Of a stretch of 64,000 nt of DNA, positions 53,906 to 63,898 are shown in pieces. The notes beneath the pieces were generated by a model, which worked only from the letters and a program-made list of their open reading frames with translations, searched no databases and was not told where the DNA came from. This DNA comes from Bathynomus jamesi (taxonomy: Eukaryota; Arthropoda; Malacostraca; Isopoda; Cirolanidae): contig JAJOZX010009076.1 of the NCBI GenBank assembly GCA_023014485.1, positions 48,501 through 112,500 of the forward strand, given 5' to 3'. A program made the position numbers and the translations under genes. The stretch's first letter is position 1. Each line of letters begins with the position of its first letter.

Positions 53906-55049
53906 CTTGGTTCTTGGGTCTGTAAAATACAGAAATAAAAAGAATATTTTATTTGTATATTATGTGGCAATCAACACAGTTACACATATCACAATCTTGG
54001 CTTTGTTCTTTTATTCTCAGAAAGACAAAATGGGAACCGTACACAACCAAAGTGGCAATTTAAATATAAGTGGCAATTAAATATAACTCAACCGAAATAT
54101 CAACTCGAAATGTTGAATACAAATCAAATCGAAAGAAGGAACCAAAAGAAGGAACCGAAAGAAGGAACCGAAACCTATAAAATAAAAATACTTAACATTA
54201 GAATTAATAATACGCAATCTATAAAATATCAATATTAACATTTCACTATTAACGAGCCACATTTTATATTTACATTTATTTATTTATTTAAAACAATATT
54301 TAATTATAGGAAATATGAACATTTGCTTAGGGCCTAAATTATCCTAACTACGTTTGATGTTATATATACATTACAAATTATTCACTCTGGTTATTACAAT
54401 CTAAATTCTTTTATACTGTTATGACAATAGATAAATAAATTATAAAATAAAGATACGTGTATGATAAAATATTGTTATATATACAAATAAAGTACACTTC
54501 ATAGACTTACCCTAGAGAAGAAGAGAGAGCAACAGATAAACTTCTTCAACGCTAATTAACTTAGGTCAGTATATCTTATTATTATAATGGCCGTGATAAA
54601 CATCACTTGATACAACAGCAATATAGAGAGTTTATAGTTTCTTTTATTTTAATATTAATTTATATTACAATTCTATAAACCTAAATCTTTCTGTAAAACA
54701 ATACCAAATGATTATGTAAAATATATATTTAATATTATATGCACAAATCACACGTTCAGAATAACTTCCTATAGCACACGAAAATATTTAATCTATATGT
54801 ATTTTTAATATGGCGCTCAAAGATTTGATATAAACAAAGTAATAACGCAAAGCGTAAAGTGTGTGATTACAACGAAATATATTTATTCTCTCAAAAGGGT
54901 TGTTGTTCACTACAAATTCAAACAATGAAAAAAAATAAATACTATATATGAATATATATAATTCAGTTTTCAACAGCTTATAGGCTATAAGCCGCGATTA
55001 TAATAGTACAATAAATCCATGGTAAATCCGACAATGGAAAATTTCTGTG
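53906..55049. other. 5' non-coding region of the hAT element
   Basis: AT-rich, no gene; probably leader and intron sequence of the transposase gene. Confidence 0.5.
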
Positions 55050-55313
55050 GTGCCCCCCTTCCCTTGATGCACTAAGCACGGGCTTATTTTGCTTAATGGT
55101 TAATCCGGCCCTGGGTCAACTGAGCACACAGGAATAGAGACATGCTCAGGTAGCGGCAGGACTCACATTGCCGATCTTACAGTGGGCGGGGCTTAGCTTT
55201 TTACTGCACACACACACACACACAAACACACACACGCAAAGGAGAAAATGAAACTTTAATGGAGAAAATATACGTGATAATAAACATATCAGTACACGTA
55301 TATATAAATACAA

Positions 55314-55592
55314 TCAAGGATTAAGGTAGCCAAAGGGTACGATATCATAGGTACCAGACACCTGGTAACGTTTCCTAGAGGTGTTACGGCATACCTTCTT
55401 GCCCCTAAGTTCTATCACACACCCCAGTTTCTGCGCCCGAAAATTGTGCGTCCCCACAGTCAGTTGGGGTAGCTGGTCACCCTCATCTTCCAAGCACACC
55501 AGTTCTCTCAACGAGCCAAAGTTAACGACTCGACGGTTCGCATGGTTAAGCGTGATACCCTTAGCCTTCACGATATACTTCGTATCATCCAA
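55314..55592 (-). pseudogene. Polinton polymerase B C-terminus, copy 2
   Basis: Ninety codons matching the last part of copy 1 (10015-10287): DTKYIVKAKGITLNHANRRV, ELVCLEDEGD, QLTVGTHNFRAQKLG and YDIVPFGYLNP. The gene breaks off exactly at the head-to-head junction near 55592, so the catalytic part is absent. Intact as far as it goes. Confidence 0.85.
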
Positions 55593-55599
55593 CCCTTGA

Positions 55600-55905
55600 T
55601 TGGAAAGGCGTGTTTATAAACTTGTATTTAATAATGATGTTGTGGTTAACGATGACCTCTTTGTGCGTGCTTTTGATTGTATTCTAGCCGTGTTTAAAGA
55701 TAACTTGCCAACCGAATGTAAAGTGGGCACAAAAATAGTATTGAACGATATGAAAGCCATTTATGTCGAGTATATGCATCCGTATCAGTTAAACGGTGAA
55801 GTGTTGCTTGGACGGTTTTACCACGTAGTACAAAGTAATATCGATGTGAATGTATGTAGACTCTATTACGTGTGAGTTTAGCGTTTTGCACCGTAGAACA
55901 TAAAG
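55600..55905 (+). pseudogene. Polinton accessory gene C, copy 3, 5' truncated
   Basis: Lacks the first 20 or so codons because of the junction at 55592. Residues from ERRVYKLVFNNDVVV onward match copy 2 almost perfectly. A TGTA duplication near 55854 shifts the frame after SNIDVNV, changing the last residues to CRLYYV. Not functional. Confidence 0.82.
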
Positions 55906-56006
55906 GATGTATATTTAATTATTTAATTGTGTATATATATTATTATTTTCAATTATTTAATATACCCCGTAGAACATAAAGGATGTACATTTATTTATTT
56001 AATTGT

Positions 56007-56010
<4 letters not shown>

Positions 56011-56041
<31 letters not shown>
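56011..56041. repeat. TA microsatellite, insertion site of the Penelope element
   Basis: (TA)n immediately left of the Penelope terminus. Confidence 0.92.
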
Positions 56042-56044
<3 letters not shown>

Positions 56045-56111
56045 GATGAATTTCACAATAAAACACGTGAAATGAATGAATGCTGCAAACCCACAAGGAA
56101 AAAGAAAAACG

Positions 56112-56157
56112 ATTCCAAGGCCTTTCGTGTATTCAAAGCTACACCTCGTCAGGGAAT
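56112..56157 (-). ncRNA. Hammerhead ribozyme motif, canonical core
   Basis: 46 nt on the minus strand: stem I ATTCC with GGAAT; core CTGACGA; stem II G plus GTGTA with TACAC around an 8-nt loop; GAAA; then GGCCTT before the stem I strand. All core bases of a type I hammerhead are present; stem II has one extra G. Stem III (AGGCCT) is self-complementary and too short to close on one molecule, which favours a dimeric form. Penelope elements are known to carry hammerheads in their terminal repeats (Cervera and De la Pena). Cleavage would fall after the T before GGAAT. Confidence 0.72.
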
Positions 56158-56537
56158 GAAGTTAAAAGGCGAGAAGCCCATATATATATATACAACGTAC
56201 AGGAAAAACAAAACAATTAGCACATACTTAACAAGGGTTAATGAGAGGCAAAAGAAATTTTAACATGATATCGTCAATTTTATAAGTCCCCGAGCTGTTA
56301 TTGAAATTGTTTTTAAAATGAATAAATGCACATTCTAGAATATTTCGTTCTATTATATCTCTGTTTTAAACAAGCGCTTTAGAACTATCCCACTTGATGC
56401 TATGGTTACATCTATACATATGGTTAAATAAAGCATTGGAAGTACAAGCATATTTATGCTGTTTTACCCTAATATCTAACGTTTTACCGGTTTGGCCTAT
56501 ATAGAATTTTGCCTACGATTGTTAATTTTAACCTGGT

Positions 56538-57453
56538 TTGGTACAGGTATATACTGTAGATGATATTTTATGCCTTTGGCCTAATAATTTGGATGTGGAC
56601 TTATTTCTTGGTAGGCTCAACAATTTAGCCCCATCTATTAAGTTTACAGTTGAAAAAGAAAATGAGGGAAGCCTATCTTTTCTTGATCTAAAAATTTGGA
56701 GATGCTCTAATCAGTTCAAATATGAAGTCTACCGTAAGCCTACTAATAATAACTCTTACGTGCATTTTTATTCTGACCATCATCCTTCGATTAAATCCTC
56801 TATTTTCTCTGCTATGTTTCTTCGAGCATTGAGAGTTGTCAGTCCTGAATTTTTAGATTCCGAGTTATGCAATATCATGAATATTGGTACTAAATTATGT
56901 TATCCTATTTCATTTTAGATAACTGTCTTAAGAAAGCCAAGAATAGGTATTATAATAATGTAATTGTAAAGGAATTTCAGCGTAAAAATATCCTTAGCCT
57001 ACCTTACCATGTTAATTTTCAATACCTTCCAACTGTACTTAAAGCAATTGGCATTAATGTAATCTTTAAGTATAATAATACTGTTAAATCACGCCTAATA
57101 AAGAATAGCCCTGATAATGTTATTGGTTGTGTGTATTCGATGGATGTACACAATGTAACTCAGTATATATAGGCCAAACCGGTAAAACGTTAGATATTAG
57201 GGTAAAACAGCATAAATATGCTTGTAGAACAGCTAGTACTTCCAATGCTTTATTTAACCATATGTATAGATCTAACCATAGCATCAAGTGGGATAGTTCT
57301 AAAGCGCTTGTTAAAAACAGAGATATAATAGAACGAAATATTCTAGAATGTGCATTTATTCATTTTAAAAACAATTTCAATAACAGCTCGGGGACTTATA
57401 AAATTGACGATATCATGTTAAAATTTCTTTTGCCTCTCATTAACCCTTGTTAA
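56538..57453 (+). pseudogene. Penelope reverse transcriptase C-terminus plus GIY-YIG endonuclease
   Basis: The RT part starts at the catalytic VDDILCLWP box (about residue 4) and runs through LFLGRLNNLAPSIKFTVEKE, SLSFLDLKIWR and YRKPTNNNSYVHFYSDHHP. A frameshift near 56900 leads to 56897-57172. A second near 57140 leads to the endonuclease frame (57127-57453): CNSVYIGQTGKTLDIRVKQH, with the Y-IG of GIY-YIG and the conserved Arg, then HMYRSNHSIKWDSSK, and ERNILECAFI with the catalytic Glu. The 5' two thirds of the RT is absent. Not functional. Confidence 0.9.
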
Positions 57454-57521
57454 GTATGTGCTAATTGTTTTGTTTTTCCTGTACGTTGTATATATATATG
57501 GGCTTCTCGCCTTTTAACTTC

Positions 57522-57566
57522 ATTCCCTGACGAGGTGTAGCTTTGAATACAAAAGGGCCTTGGAAT
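57522..57566 (+). ncRNA. Hammerhead ribozyme relic in the forward repeat
   Basis: Same layout as 56112-56157: ATTCC, CTGACGA, GGTGTAGCTTTGAATAC, then AAAAGGGCCTT, GGAAT. The CGAAA segment has become AAAAG, so the conserved G and stem II closure are lost and cleavage is unlikely. Confidence 0.6.
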
Positions 57567-57612
57567 CGTTTTTCTTTTTCCTTGTGGGTTTGCAGCATAT
57601 ATATATATATAT

Positions 57613-58897
57613 TAGTGATGTAGGTCACATCCGCATCCGCATCCGCGGAACATCCGCACATTTCCTCACATCCGCATCCGCACTTTGGACTGCGGATGTC
57701 GTGCGGATGTGGACCGTTGAGATAAAATGTCATTAATAAGCGGAAATTATCAAATTCTACGATATTAATAGAACTAGCTCATTGTGCGCAAAAGTGATGC
57801 AAGCGACAAGACGAGAGGCTGTTCTTGTATGAAGTTACTCTCTTGCAACCTACTTAGATCCACGTTACAAAGCTAAGTTATTTTCACCTAGTACATTAGA
57901 ACGAGTTAAATCATCACTTGGCAAAACAGTTGAAGAGCTTCAATCTCTTGAATCTGTCGCTTCGCCACCCACCAAAAGAATAAAAGTTTCAGTGACAGAA
58001 CCAACACCTTCAACAAGCAAATCTATCACAGAATCTGTCTCTCAGTTTCTTGAGTCAAGCAGCAATGACGAGACCTACGCGATGTCAAAAGATGTAGTAA
58101 AATGATCGAGAGCTATCACCAAGAAAAACGCCTGGCTGCATGTGACAATCCTATTAGTTGGTGAAAAATACGCAGAATATCTATCCATACTTGAGTAAAC
58201 TTGCGAGGAAACATTTAGCCTGTCCTCCAACAAACGTACCAAGCGAGAGATTATTTAGCAGTGCTGGATTAATATATGATGAAAAGAGAAACAGACTGGC
58301 AGCAGAAAAGGCAGAAAAATTAATGTTCCTTAAGCATAACCTTCCTATAATTAAGTTTGAACATTAAACGATGAACATCTTAGTTTACTTTATTTTAATT
58401 ACTCATTTTAAATATGCCTAATAAAACTTTAAACTTAATATAAATAGTTATCAGCTAATTAAAGATCTCTTTCTATAAGGGTGGAGGTTGGGGAAAGAGG
58501 TCGGTGGGGTGCATTTGAGTTGGGTTCACGTCCCGCATCCTGGTAACACAATTATGGTTTCTAATTGTGGCTGAAACTCAACAAAATATAACGAATTTAT
58601 TTGCAGACGAATTCACTTATTGATTTCTATATTAGTTAGATGCTTGATATTATTTTATATGTTCAGAGAAAAGTACAGCAATTATTGTACAATTAATCAA
58701 TTATACTACATTATAGCTACAGCTCTCTCTATATAATAACTTATTATATACGTTAAACACAACAAATCTCGAATATATCCTAAAAAATAACGAAAATGTA
58801 GACATCCGCATCCGCATCCGCGGATGTTGAAATCAAACATCCTCATCCGCATCCGCATCCGCGGATGTGAAAAAAAATGACATCCGCTACATCACTA
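57613..58897 (+). mobile_element. hAT element, 1285 bp, with CATCCGC subterminal repeats
   Basis: Ends TAGTGATGTAG and its inverse. Near both ends CATCCGCATCCGCATCCGCGG repeats are dense. Flanks ATATATAT and AATTATAT partly match, in keeping with an 8-bp duplication in TA-rich DNA. Confidence 0.82.
57790..58367 (+). pseudogene. hAT transposase C-terminal remnant
   Basis: Fragments include YLDPRYKAKLFSPSTLERVK (about 57850-57910), a Ser/Thr-rich spacer, then the frame 58158-58367 with YPYLSKLARKHLACPPTNVP and SERLFSSAGLIYDEKRNRLA, the hAT dimerisation domain. The stop is native (FEH). The N-terminal zinc finger and first catalytic part are missing. Confidence 0.85.
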
Positions 58898-58900
58898 AAT

Positions 58901-58934
<34 letters not shown>

Positions 58935-58978
58935 TTCCTGTACTAATATACATTTGATTATACGTTTCGTATATTATC

Positions 58979-59824
58979 ATTTTCAATATATTTAATTATT
59001 TAATATAACTGTGTGTATATATTTTTCCTGCACTAATATATTGATAATACAACGTTTTGTATATTTTTTATTTTATATTTCCCGTTCGTGTTTCTTATGC
59101 TATTATTATTTTTTGGTCATATATATACTCCATTGTATATTTATTATATATTCATCGTCCATATGCTATTATTATTTTGATCATATATATTCCGTTGTAT
59201 ATTTATTTTCTATATATTTCCATTAATTCGCCTAAATAAACAGAATGATGTAATGGTGTTTTATTTAATTCTTTTTGGTTGTACACGGTATTTAATTATA
59301 TCAATTGGCTGGCTTCTAAAGCGGATTTGTTAACTAGAGTATATGCATTAATTACATAAATAGCACTATTTGGCAACTCAACATAAAGCGAGCCATTTAC
59401 GCCTTCTAAGTCAACTGGCGGATTAAGCCAGAATATACGCTTTAATTAAACAAATAGCGCAAACTGGCAACTCAGCCTTCTAAGCCAACTGGCTGATTAG
59501 GAACATATTAAAACAACGGCCGCTCGGCTGAAGTCTTAATATGCGCTTGGCTCCTGCCAGGCGAACACCTCTCCTCTTCCTTTCTCTCCTTCTCCTCTCT
59601 CTTTCTCTTGGGGGATAACTCCGCCTCCAAGTTGCATAACCCCTTGTTGCATAACAACTTGCGACATTCCCCTCTCCCGTGTTGCATAACAACTTGCAGC
59701 ATTCCCCTTGTTTCATAACAACTTGCAACACCCCCTTGTTGCATAACTTATGCAATATTTCCTTTGTAACATTGATCAACATTTGCAATTGCATTGCACT
59801 CGTCCATTTTGCGCCCACACTACT
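58979..59824 (+). repeat. Polinton right terminal region, copy 3
   Basis: Matches 13020-13945 in order: TATTGATAATACAACG words, AATAAACAGAATGATGTAATG, the TTCTAAGTCAACTGGC repeats, the pyrimidine tail, and the end GTGTGGGC-type sequence read inverted, AGTAGTGTGGGCGC. Confidence 0.75.
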
Positions 59825-59849
59825 GCAGGAACTGAAAAAGATATAATGA

Positions 59850-60233
59850 TTGCATCTTGGAGAGAATTTTGCAATCGAAAGGGTTTTACTAAAAGAGTGT
59901 TTACATGTTAAAAAGTTTGGTAACTTCACTGCTACAGACTATATACCTAACTTATGGAGGACCACTGTCCAATTTTTAAAAGTAGCTCAGGTGGGTAATA
60001 CCGTTTTCGTATATAGGCTAAGTAATGACACTAAGGTCGGGGGTTTGACTCCCGATGATGATGTTAATAATGTACAGGAATTAGAAAAATGGTCTAAGCG
60101 CTGTGCCAGTTTCCGACTGCCGAGGGGCACCTTTTTGCGAGATTATACTGGCGATATTATTTGTCTCTCTGTTATAAATATTTCCATGTATCTTGTACCT
60201 AGAAAAAGTTTGAAAAAACCACTCAAGCTTTGA
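59850..60233 (+). CDS. 127-codon open frame, unrecognised
   Basis: Encodes MHLGENFAIERVLLKECLHV, then VKKFGNFTATDYIPNLWRTT, TVFVYRLSNDTKVGGLTPDD and ASFRLPRGTFLRDYTGDIIC, ending in a basic KSLKKPLKL. It has no low complexity and its composition looks protein-like. It lies between two Polinton right ends and shows no similarity I recognise. It could be host sequence flanking the element, a fragment of a captured viral gene, or chance. No start-context or promoter evidence. Confidence 0.35.
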   Translation: MHLGENFAIERVLLKECLHVKKFGNFTATDYIPNLWRTTVQFLKVAQVGNTVFVYRLSNDTKVGGLTPDDDVNNVQELEKWSKRCASFRLPRGTFLRDYTGDIICLSVINISMYLVPRKSLKKPLKL

Positions 60234-60359
60234 TTGTGTATACAGAAACTGAAAGTTTTTGTCGTATTTAATAAAAAATTCAGAAAGCCTTCGGTTCGAA
60301 TTTTCTCACTTGGGCCAGAAAGCAAGCGTTCGCTAGACTGCCGTTGCTATTGGGATATA

Positions 60360-60540
60360 CCTAGGGTGACCAGATTTTTGCGATCCCAATGCGGGACGGA
60401 TCCATTGGTACACTAATATACTCGTATGATATCTCGATAACACTCCACAGTTCAACCAATACCTTTTAAAAGCATTTTGCAGCACTCTATAGGCATTTTA
60501 CTTTATCTTTCAAAGATATATAACAGACAAATAATTATCA
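60360..60540. mobile_element. Solo hAT end
   Basis: CTAGGGTGACCAGATTT followed by CCCAATGCGGGACGG resembles the start of the hAT at 37822 (CTAGGGTGACCAGACGTCC, and CAATGCGGGACAATG further in). No second end seen. Confidence 0.45.
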
Positions 60541-61501
60541 GTTTCAATATATTTAATTATTTAATATAACTGTGTATATATATTTTTCCTGTACTAATAT
60601 ATTGATAATACAACGTTTTGTATATTTTTTATTATATATTTCCCGTTCGTGTTTCTTATGCTATTATTATTTTTTGATCATATATATATTTCATTGTATA
60701 TTTATTATATATTCATCGTCCATATGCTATTATTATTTTTGATCATATATATTCCGTTGTATATTTATTTTCTATATATTTCCATTAATTCACCTAAATA
60801 AACAGAATGATGTAATGGTGTTTTATTTAATTCTTTTTGGTTGTACACGGTATTTAATTATATAATTTGGCTGGCTTCTAAAGCGGATTTGTAAACCAGA
60901 ATATATGCATTAATTACATAAATAGCGCTATCTGGCAACTCAACCTGAACGAGCCATTTACGCCTTCTAAGTCAACTGGCTGATTAAGCCAGAATATATG
61001 CTTTAATTAAATAAATAGCGCAAACTGGCAACTCAGCCAGATACGCCAACTGTCGGATTAAGCCAGAATATATGCTTTAATTAAATAAATAGTGCAAACT
61101 GGTAACTCAGCCTTCTAAGCCAACTGGCGGATTAAGTCAGAATATATGCCTTAATTAAATAAATAGCGCAAACTGGCAACTCAGCCTTCTAAGCCAACTG
61201 GCTGATTAAGCCAGGAACATATTAAAACAACGGCCGCTCGGCTGAAGTCTTAATATGCGCTTGGCTCCTGCCAGGAGAACACCTCTCCTCTTCCTTTCTC
61301 TTGGGGATAACTCCGCCTCCAAGTTGCATAACCCCTTGTTGCTCTTGCAACATTCCCCTCCCCCTTTGTTTCATAACAACTTGCACCATTCCCCCTTATT
61401 GCATAACGCCTTGCAGCATCTCCCCTTTGTTGCATAGCTTATGCAACATTGATCGACATTTGCAATTGCATTGCCCTCGTCTATTTTTCGCCAATACTAC
61501 T
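60541..61501 (+). repeat. Second copy of the Polinton right terminal region (direct repeat of 58979-59824)
   Basis: Starts TTTCAATATATTTAATTATT and runs in the same order as 58979-59824, but with extra 77-bp units between 60985 and 61220. Ends TTTTCGCCAATACTACT at 61501, inverted AGTAGTATTGGCG. Confidence 0.8.
60985..61225 (+). repeat. 77-bp tandem repeat in the terminal region
   Basis: About four units each contain AAGCCAGAATATATGC, TTTAATTAAATAAATAG, GCAAACTGGCAACTCAGCC and AACTGGC-GATTA. Copy 3 has one or two units only. Confidence 0.85.
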
Positions 61502-61588
61502 CCTCCGATTACATTATAGAGTTATGTCTGGGGTATATTGACATTTATCTCCATCCCGTCTCTTCCTTCACGCACTTTCTCCCTACAC

Positions 61589-62198
61589 CAGTGGTTCCTA
61601 ACCTCGGGTCACTACCCAAATCAGGGTCGCAAAAGGTCACTATCCTATATACTATTGAGCTAAAATGTGTCTGCGTGTCTGTCCGCTTTCTTCGGAACCG
61701 TGCAGAGACTAAACGGCACATCGAAAAATTCTGCAACCACCACCAACTGATAGCCCATGAGCTGCCGATGTGCTCTGTCAAGTTTCCCGGGCCTAGGTCA
61801 CTCCGCGGCCGGCACGAGCTATTTACTGTCTATTACAAGTGAAAGTAAGTACTTCGAAAACGAAACTGACGAGAGCAAAAATACATAATAAACAGTTTGG
61901 TAGTCCCGATAATAGTTTGGTAGTCCCGATAATAGTTTGGTAGTCCCGATAATACGTAAGTACCAATATACATATACATATATACAATATACATATACAG
62001 CTAGCTGTGACATATACTGTGACATATACTGCTACCTGCCCGCAGGGCGATAGCGAGCTACCGCTTGTATTCACTATTTCTTAATTCAATTTATATTTGT
62101 ATACAATACATATTTAAGTTTTATCATAAGCCTGAGGGTCAGGAGGTCCTGTTGGTGACCAGTTTAGGGTCGCAGCAAAAAAAGGTTGGGAACCACTA
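61589..62198. mobile_element. hAT-type MITE, 610 bp
   Basis: Ends CAGTGGTTCCTAACCT and, inverted, TAGTGGTTCCCAACCT. Perfect 8-bp duplication CCCTACAC (61581-61588, 62199-62206). Inside is GTTTGGTAGTCCCGATAATA three times in tandem (about 61896-61955). Confidence 0.92.
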
Positions 62199-62206
62199 CC
62201 CTACAC

Positions 62207-63219
62207 CTTTCCCATCAATCTCAGATAGCTACGATTGTTACTAAAACAGTTCGAGCTTTTATAACGCAATAATTATAATGACTTAATTTATAAATAAGCA
62301 TTAAGTACTGTATAGAAAATGCAAGACAAATTAGATTACGTTTACATTACACACGCAAGAATAAATTCACTGTAATTACTATATATTGATTTGCATGTTT
62401 TGGCGAAGGGATGAGGCGTTCCAGCAGCCTGCTGAAAGGTGCAGCTAGTTCCGCAGTTTCTGCGATACAGGAGGGGAAGGATTGGGATAGAAATCCATCC
62501 TTTTCTCTTTCTCCCCACGTAGAGGGGTCATTTTACAAGTAACAACGCTGTGTTTCGTCGGTCCGATCGTGAGTTGAAAGCCTTTTCCCTACGTAGCATT
62601 TTGTTCCTTTGGCAGCTACTGTGGCCAAAAGACTAGTAGTTTAACCTGAGGAATAAACTGACTAACCGCGACATTTACAATCTCTTCAGGCACAGAAGTT
62701 AGCTGACCGCGAAGATTACGACTCATTCAGGAAAAGGGACCGGCTGATCGCGAGATTACGACCCTCAGCTATCCCTTCGTCAGACATCGGAACTGGCTGA
62801 CCGAAAAGCTACTCCTCCGGCTTTCCGTCAGATCCTTTCACCAGATATTTGGTTAAGGGTCAAGTTAAGATTAATTATATAAAAAAAGGAACTTAATACG
62901 AGTATTATTGCGGTAATTTATTTCCTGAAAAGGTCTTAAATAGTGTCAATGTACAAACAATTTCGGATTTATTATTATTCGCTTGAACTCAATTGACCGA
63001 AAGAGGAACCTTGTGTAAATTCATTTAGTTAAATCTTGTTTAAAGTATCATATATTGTTATCAATCATTAAATTATTTTCCAAATAAAATTATTAATTTT
63101 TTGTTCCCTTAATTTCATTTTCCAAATTAAGGCTCGACCTTAGCTTCTTCTGAGATTTTCTTAGATAATTTGGTGACAGCGTCTTGTGACATAAGTGGAT
63201 TATACTAGCCGTTTTACTT

Positions 63220-63222
<3 letters not shown>
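62207..63222. other. Unassigned region with GACCGCGA repeats
   Basis: Words of the type CTGACCGCGA and GCTGATCGCGAGATTACGAC recur between 62660 and 62800, about 50 bp apart. TTTGGTGACAGCGTCTTGTG near 63170 could be a primer-binding region after a long terminal repeat, but no partner repeat or gene is seen. Confidence 0.3.

Positions 63223-63264
<42 letters not shown>
63223..63264. repeat. TA microsatellite
   Basis: (TA)n bounding the 138-bp repeat block on the left. Confidence 0.95.
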
Positions 63265-63270
<6 letters not shown>

Positions 63271-63876
63271 AAACAAAACAGGAAACAAGCTATCAATAAA
63301 TAAATGTGAACAAGACAAAATAATTTCTAAAAAACCTATTAATACAATGGAATAATTAACACTACGAACCTTTCAATGCTGGTTCCGAGGCACGAGTAAT
63401 TTAAAACAAAACAAAACAGGAAACAAGCTATCAATAAATAAATGTGAACAAGACAAAATAATTTCTAAAAAACCTATTAATACAATGGAATAATTAACAC
63501 TACGAACCTTTCAATGCTGGTTCCGAGGCACGAGTAATTTAAAACAAAACAAAACAGGAAACAAGCTATCAATAAATAAATGTGAACAAGACAAAATAAT
63601 TTCTAAAAAAGGTTTTTTAGAAATTATTTTTGTCTTGTTCACATTTATTTATTGATAGCTTGTTTCCTGTTTTGTTTTGTTTTAAATTACTCGTGCCTCG
63701 GAACCAGCATTGAAAGGTTCGTAGTGTTAATTATTCCATTGTATTAATAGGTTTTTTAGAAATTATTTTGTCTTGTTCACATTTATTTATTGATAGCTGT
63801 TTCCTGTTTTGTTTTGTTTTAAATTACTCGTGCCTCGGAACCAGCATTGAAAGGTTCGTAGTGTTAATTATTCCAT
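63265..63876. repeat. 138-bp unit in tandem, then inverted
   Basis: Two full units and a half unit in direct orientation (starts at 63265, 63403 and 63541, each AAAACAAAACAAAACAGG), then about two units inverted from 63610 to 63876. The turning point is TTTCTAAAAAAGG-TTTTTTAGAAA near 63608. Units are almost identical. No coding capacity. Confidence 0.92.
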
Positions 63877-63898
63877 TATATATATATATATATATATA
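63877..63898. repeat. TA microsatellite
   Basis: (TA)n bounding the repeat block on the right. Confidence 0.92.

Larger units (their letters stand above)
51050..55113 (-). mobile_element. hAT transposon, 4064 bp, near complete
   Basis: Ends CAGGGCCGGATTAAGACC and, inverted, CAGGGCCGGATTAACC. Perfect 8-bp duplication GGTCAACT (51042-51049, 55114-55121). Contains one transposase gene on the minus strand. Confidence 0.95.
43901..55592 (-). mobile_element. Polinton copy 2, right arm in reverse orientation, with three insertions
   Basis: Reading leftward from 55592: polymerase C-terminus, gene A, gene B, gene C, then part of the terminal region, in the same order as copy 1. The terminus itself is missing; the arm is cut at the TA run near 43900. 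Insertions are a hAT (51050-55113), a 4.65-kb transposon (45633-50286) and a MITE (44006-44349). Confidence 0.85.
56042..57612. mobile_element. Penelope-like retroelement with inverted partial copy
   Basis: The plus-strand unit (about 56505-57600) carries the end of the RT and a GIY-YIG endonuclease. The first 460 bp (56042-56505) are the reverse complement of its 3' end (57170-57600). Both outer ends have the repeat GCTGCAAACCCACAAGG. Such partial, inverted tandem arrangements are characteristic of Penelope elements. Inserted in TA-rich sequence. Confidence 0.88.
55593..59824 (+). mobile_element. Polinton copy 3, right arm in forward orientation, with two insertions
   Basis: Begins inside gene C at 55593, continues through the post-gene spacer (about 55905-56010) and, after a Penelope element and a hAT element, resumes at 58898-58930 and reaches the right terminus ACACTACT at 59824. 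Differs from copy 2 over gene C by only about four substitutions and a 4-bp TGTA duplication in some 310 bp. Confidence 0.82.

Noticed and set aside
62640..63190. Gypsy-type solo LTR
   Set aside because: There is a possible primer-site-like segment near 63170, but no TG...CA borders or target duplication could be found.
63265..63876. CRISPR array
   Set aside because: Units are directly adjoining 138-bp repeats with no unique spacers, and the genome is eukaryotic.
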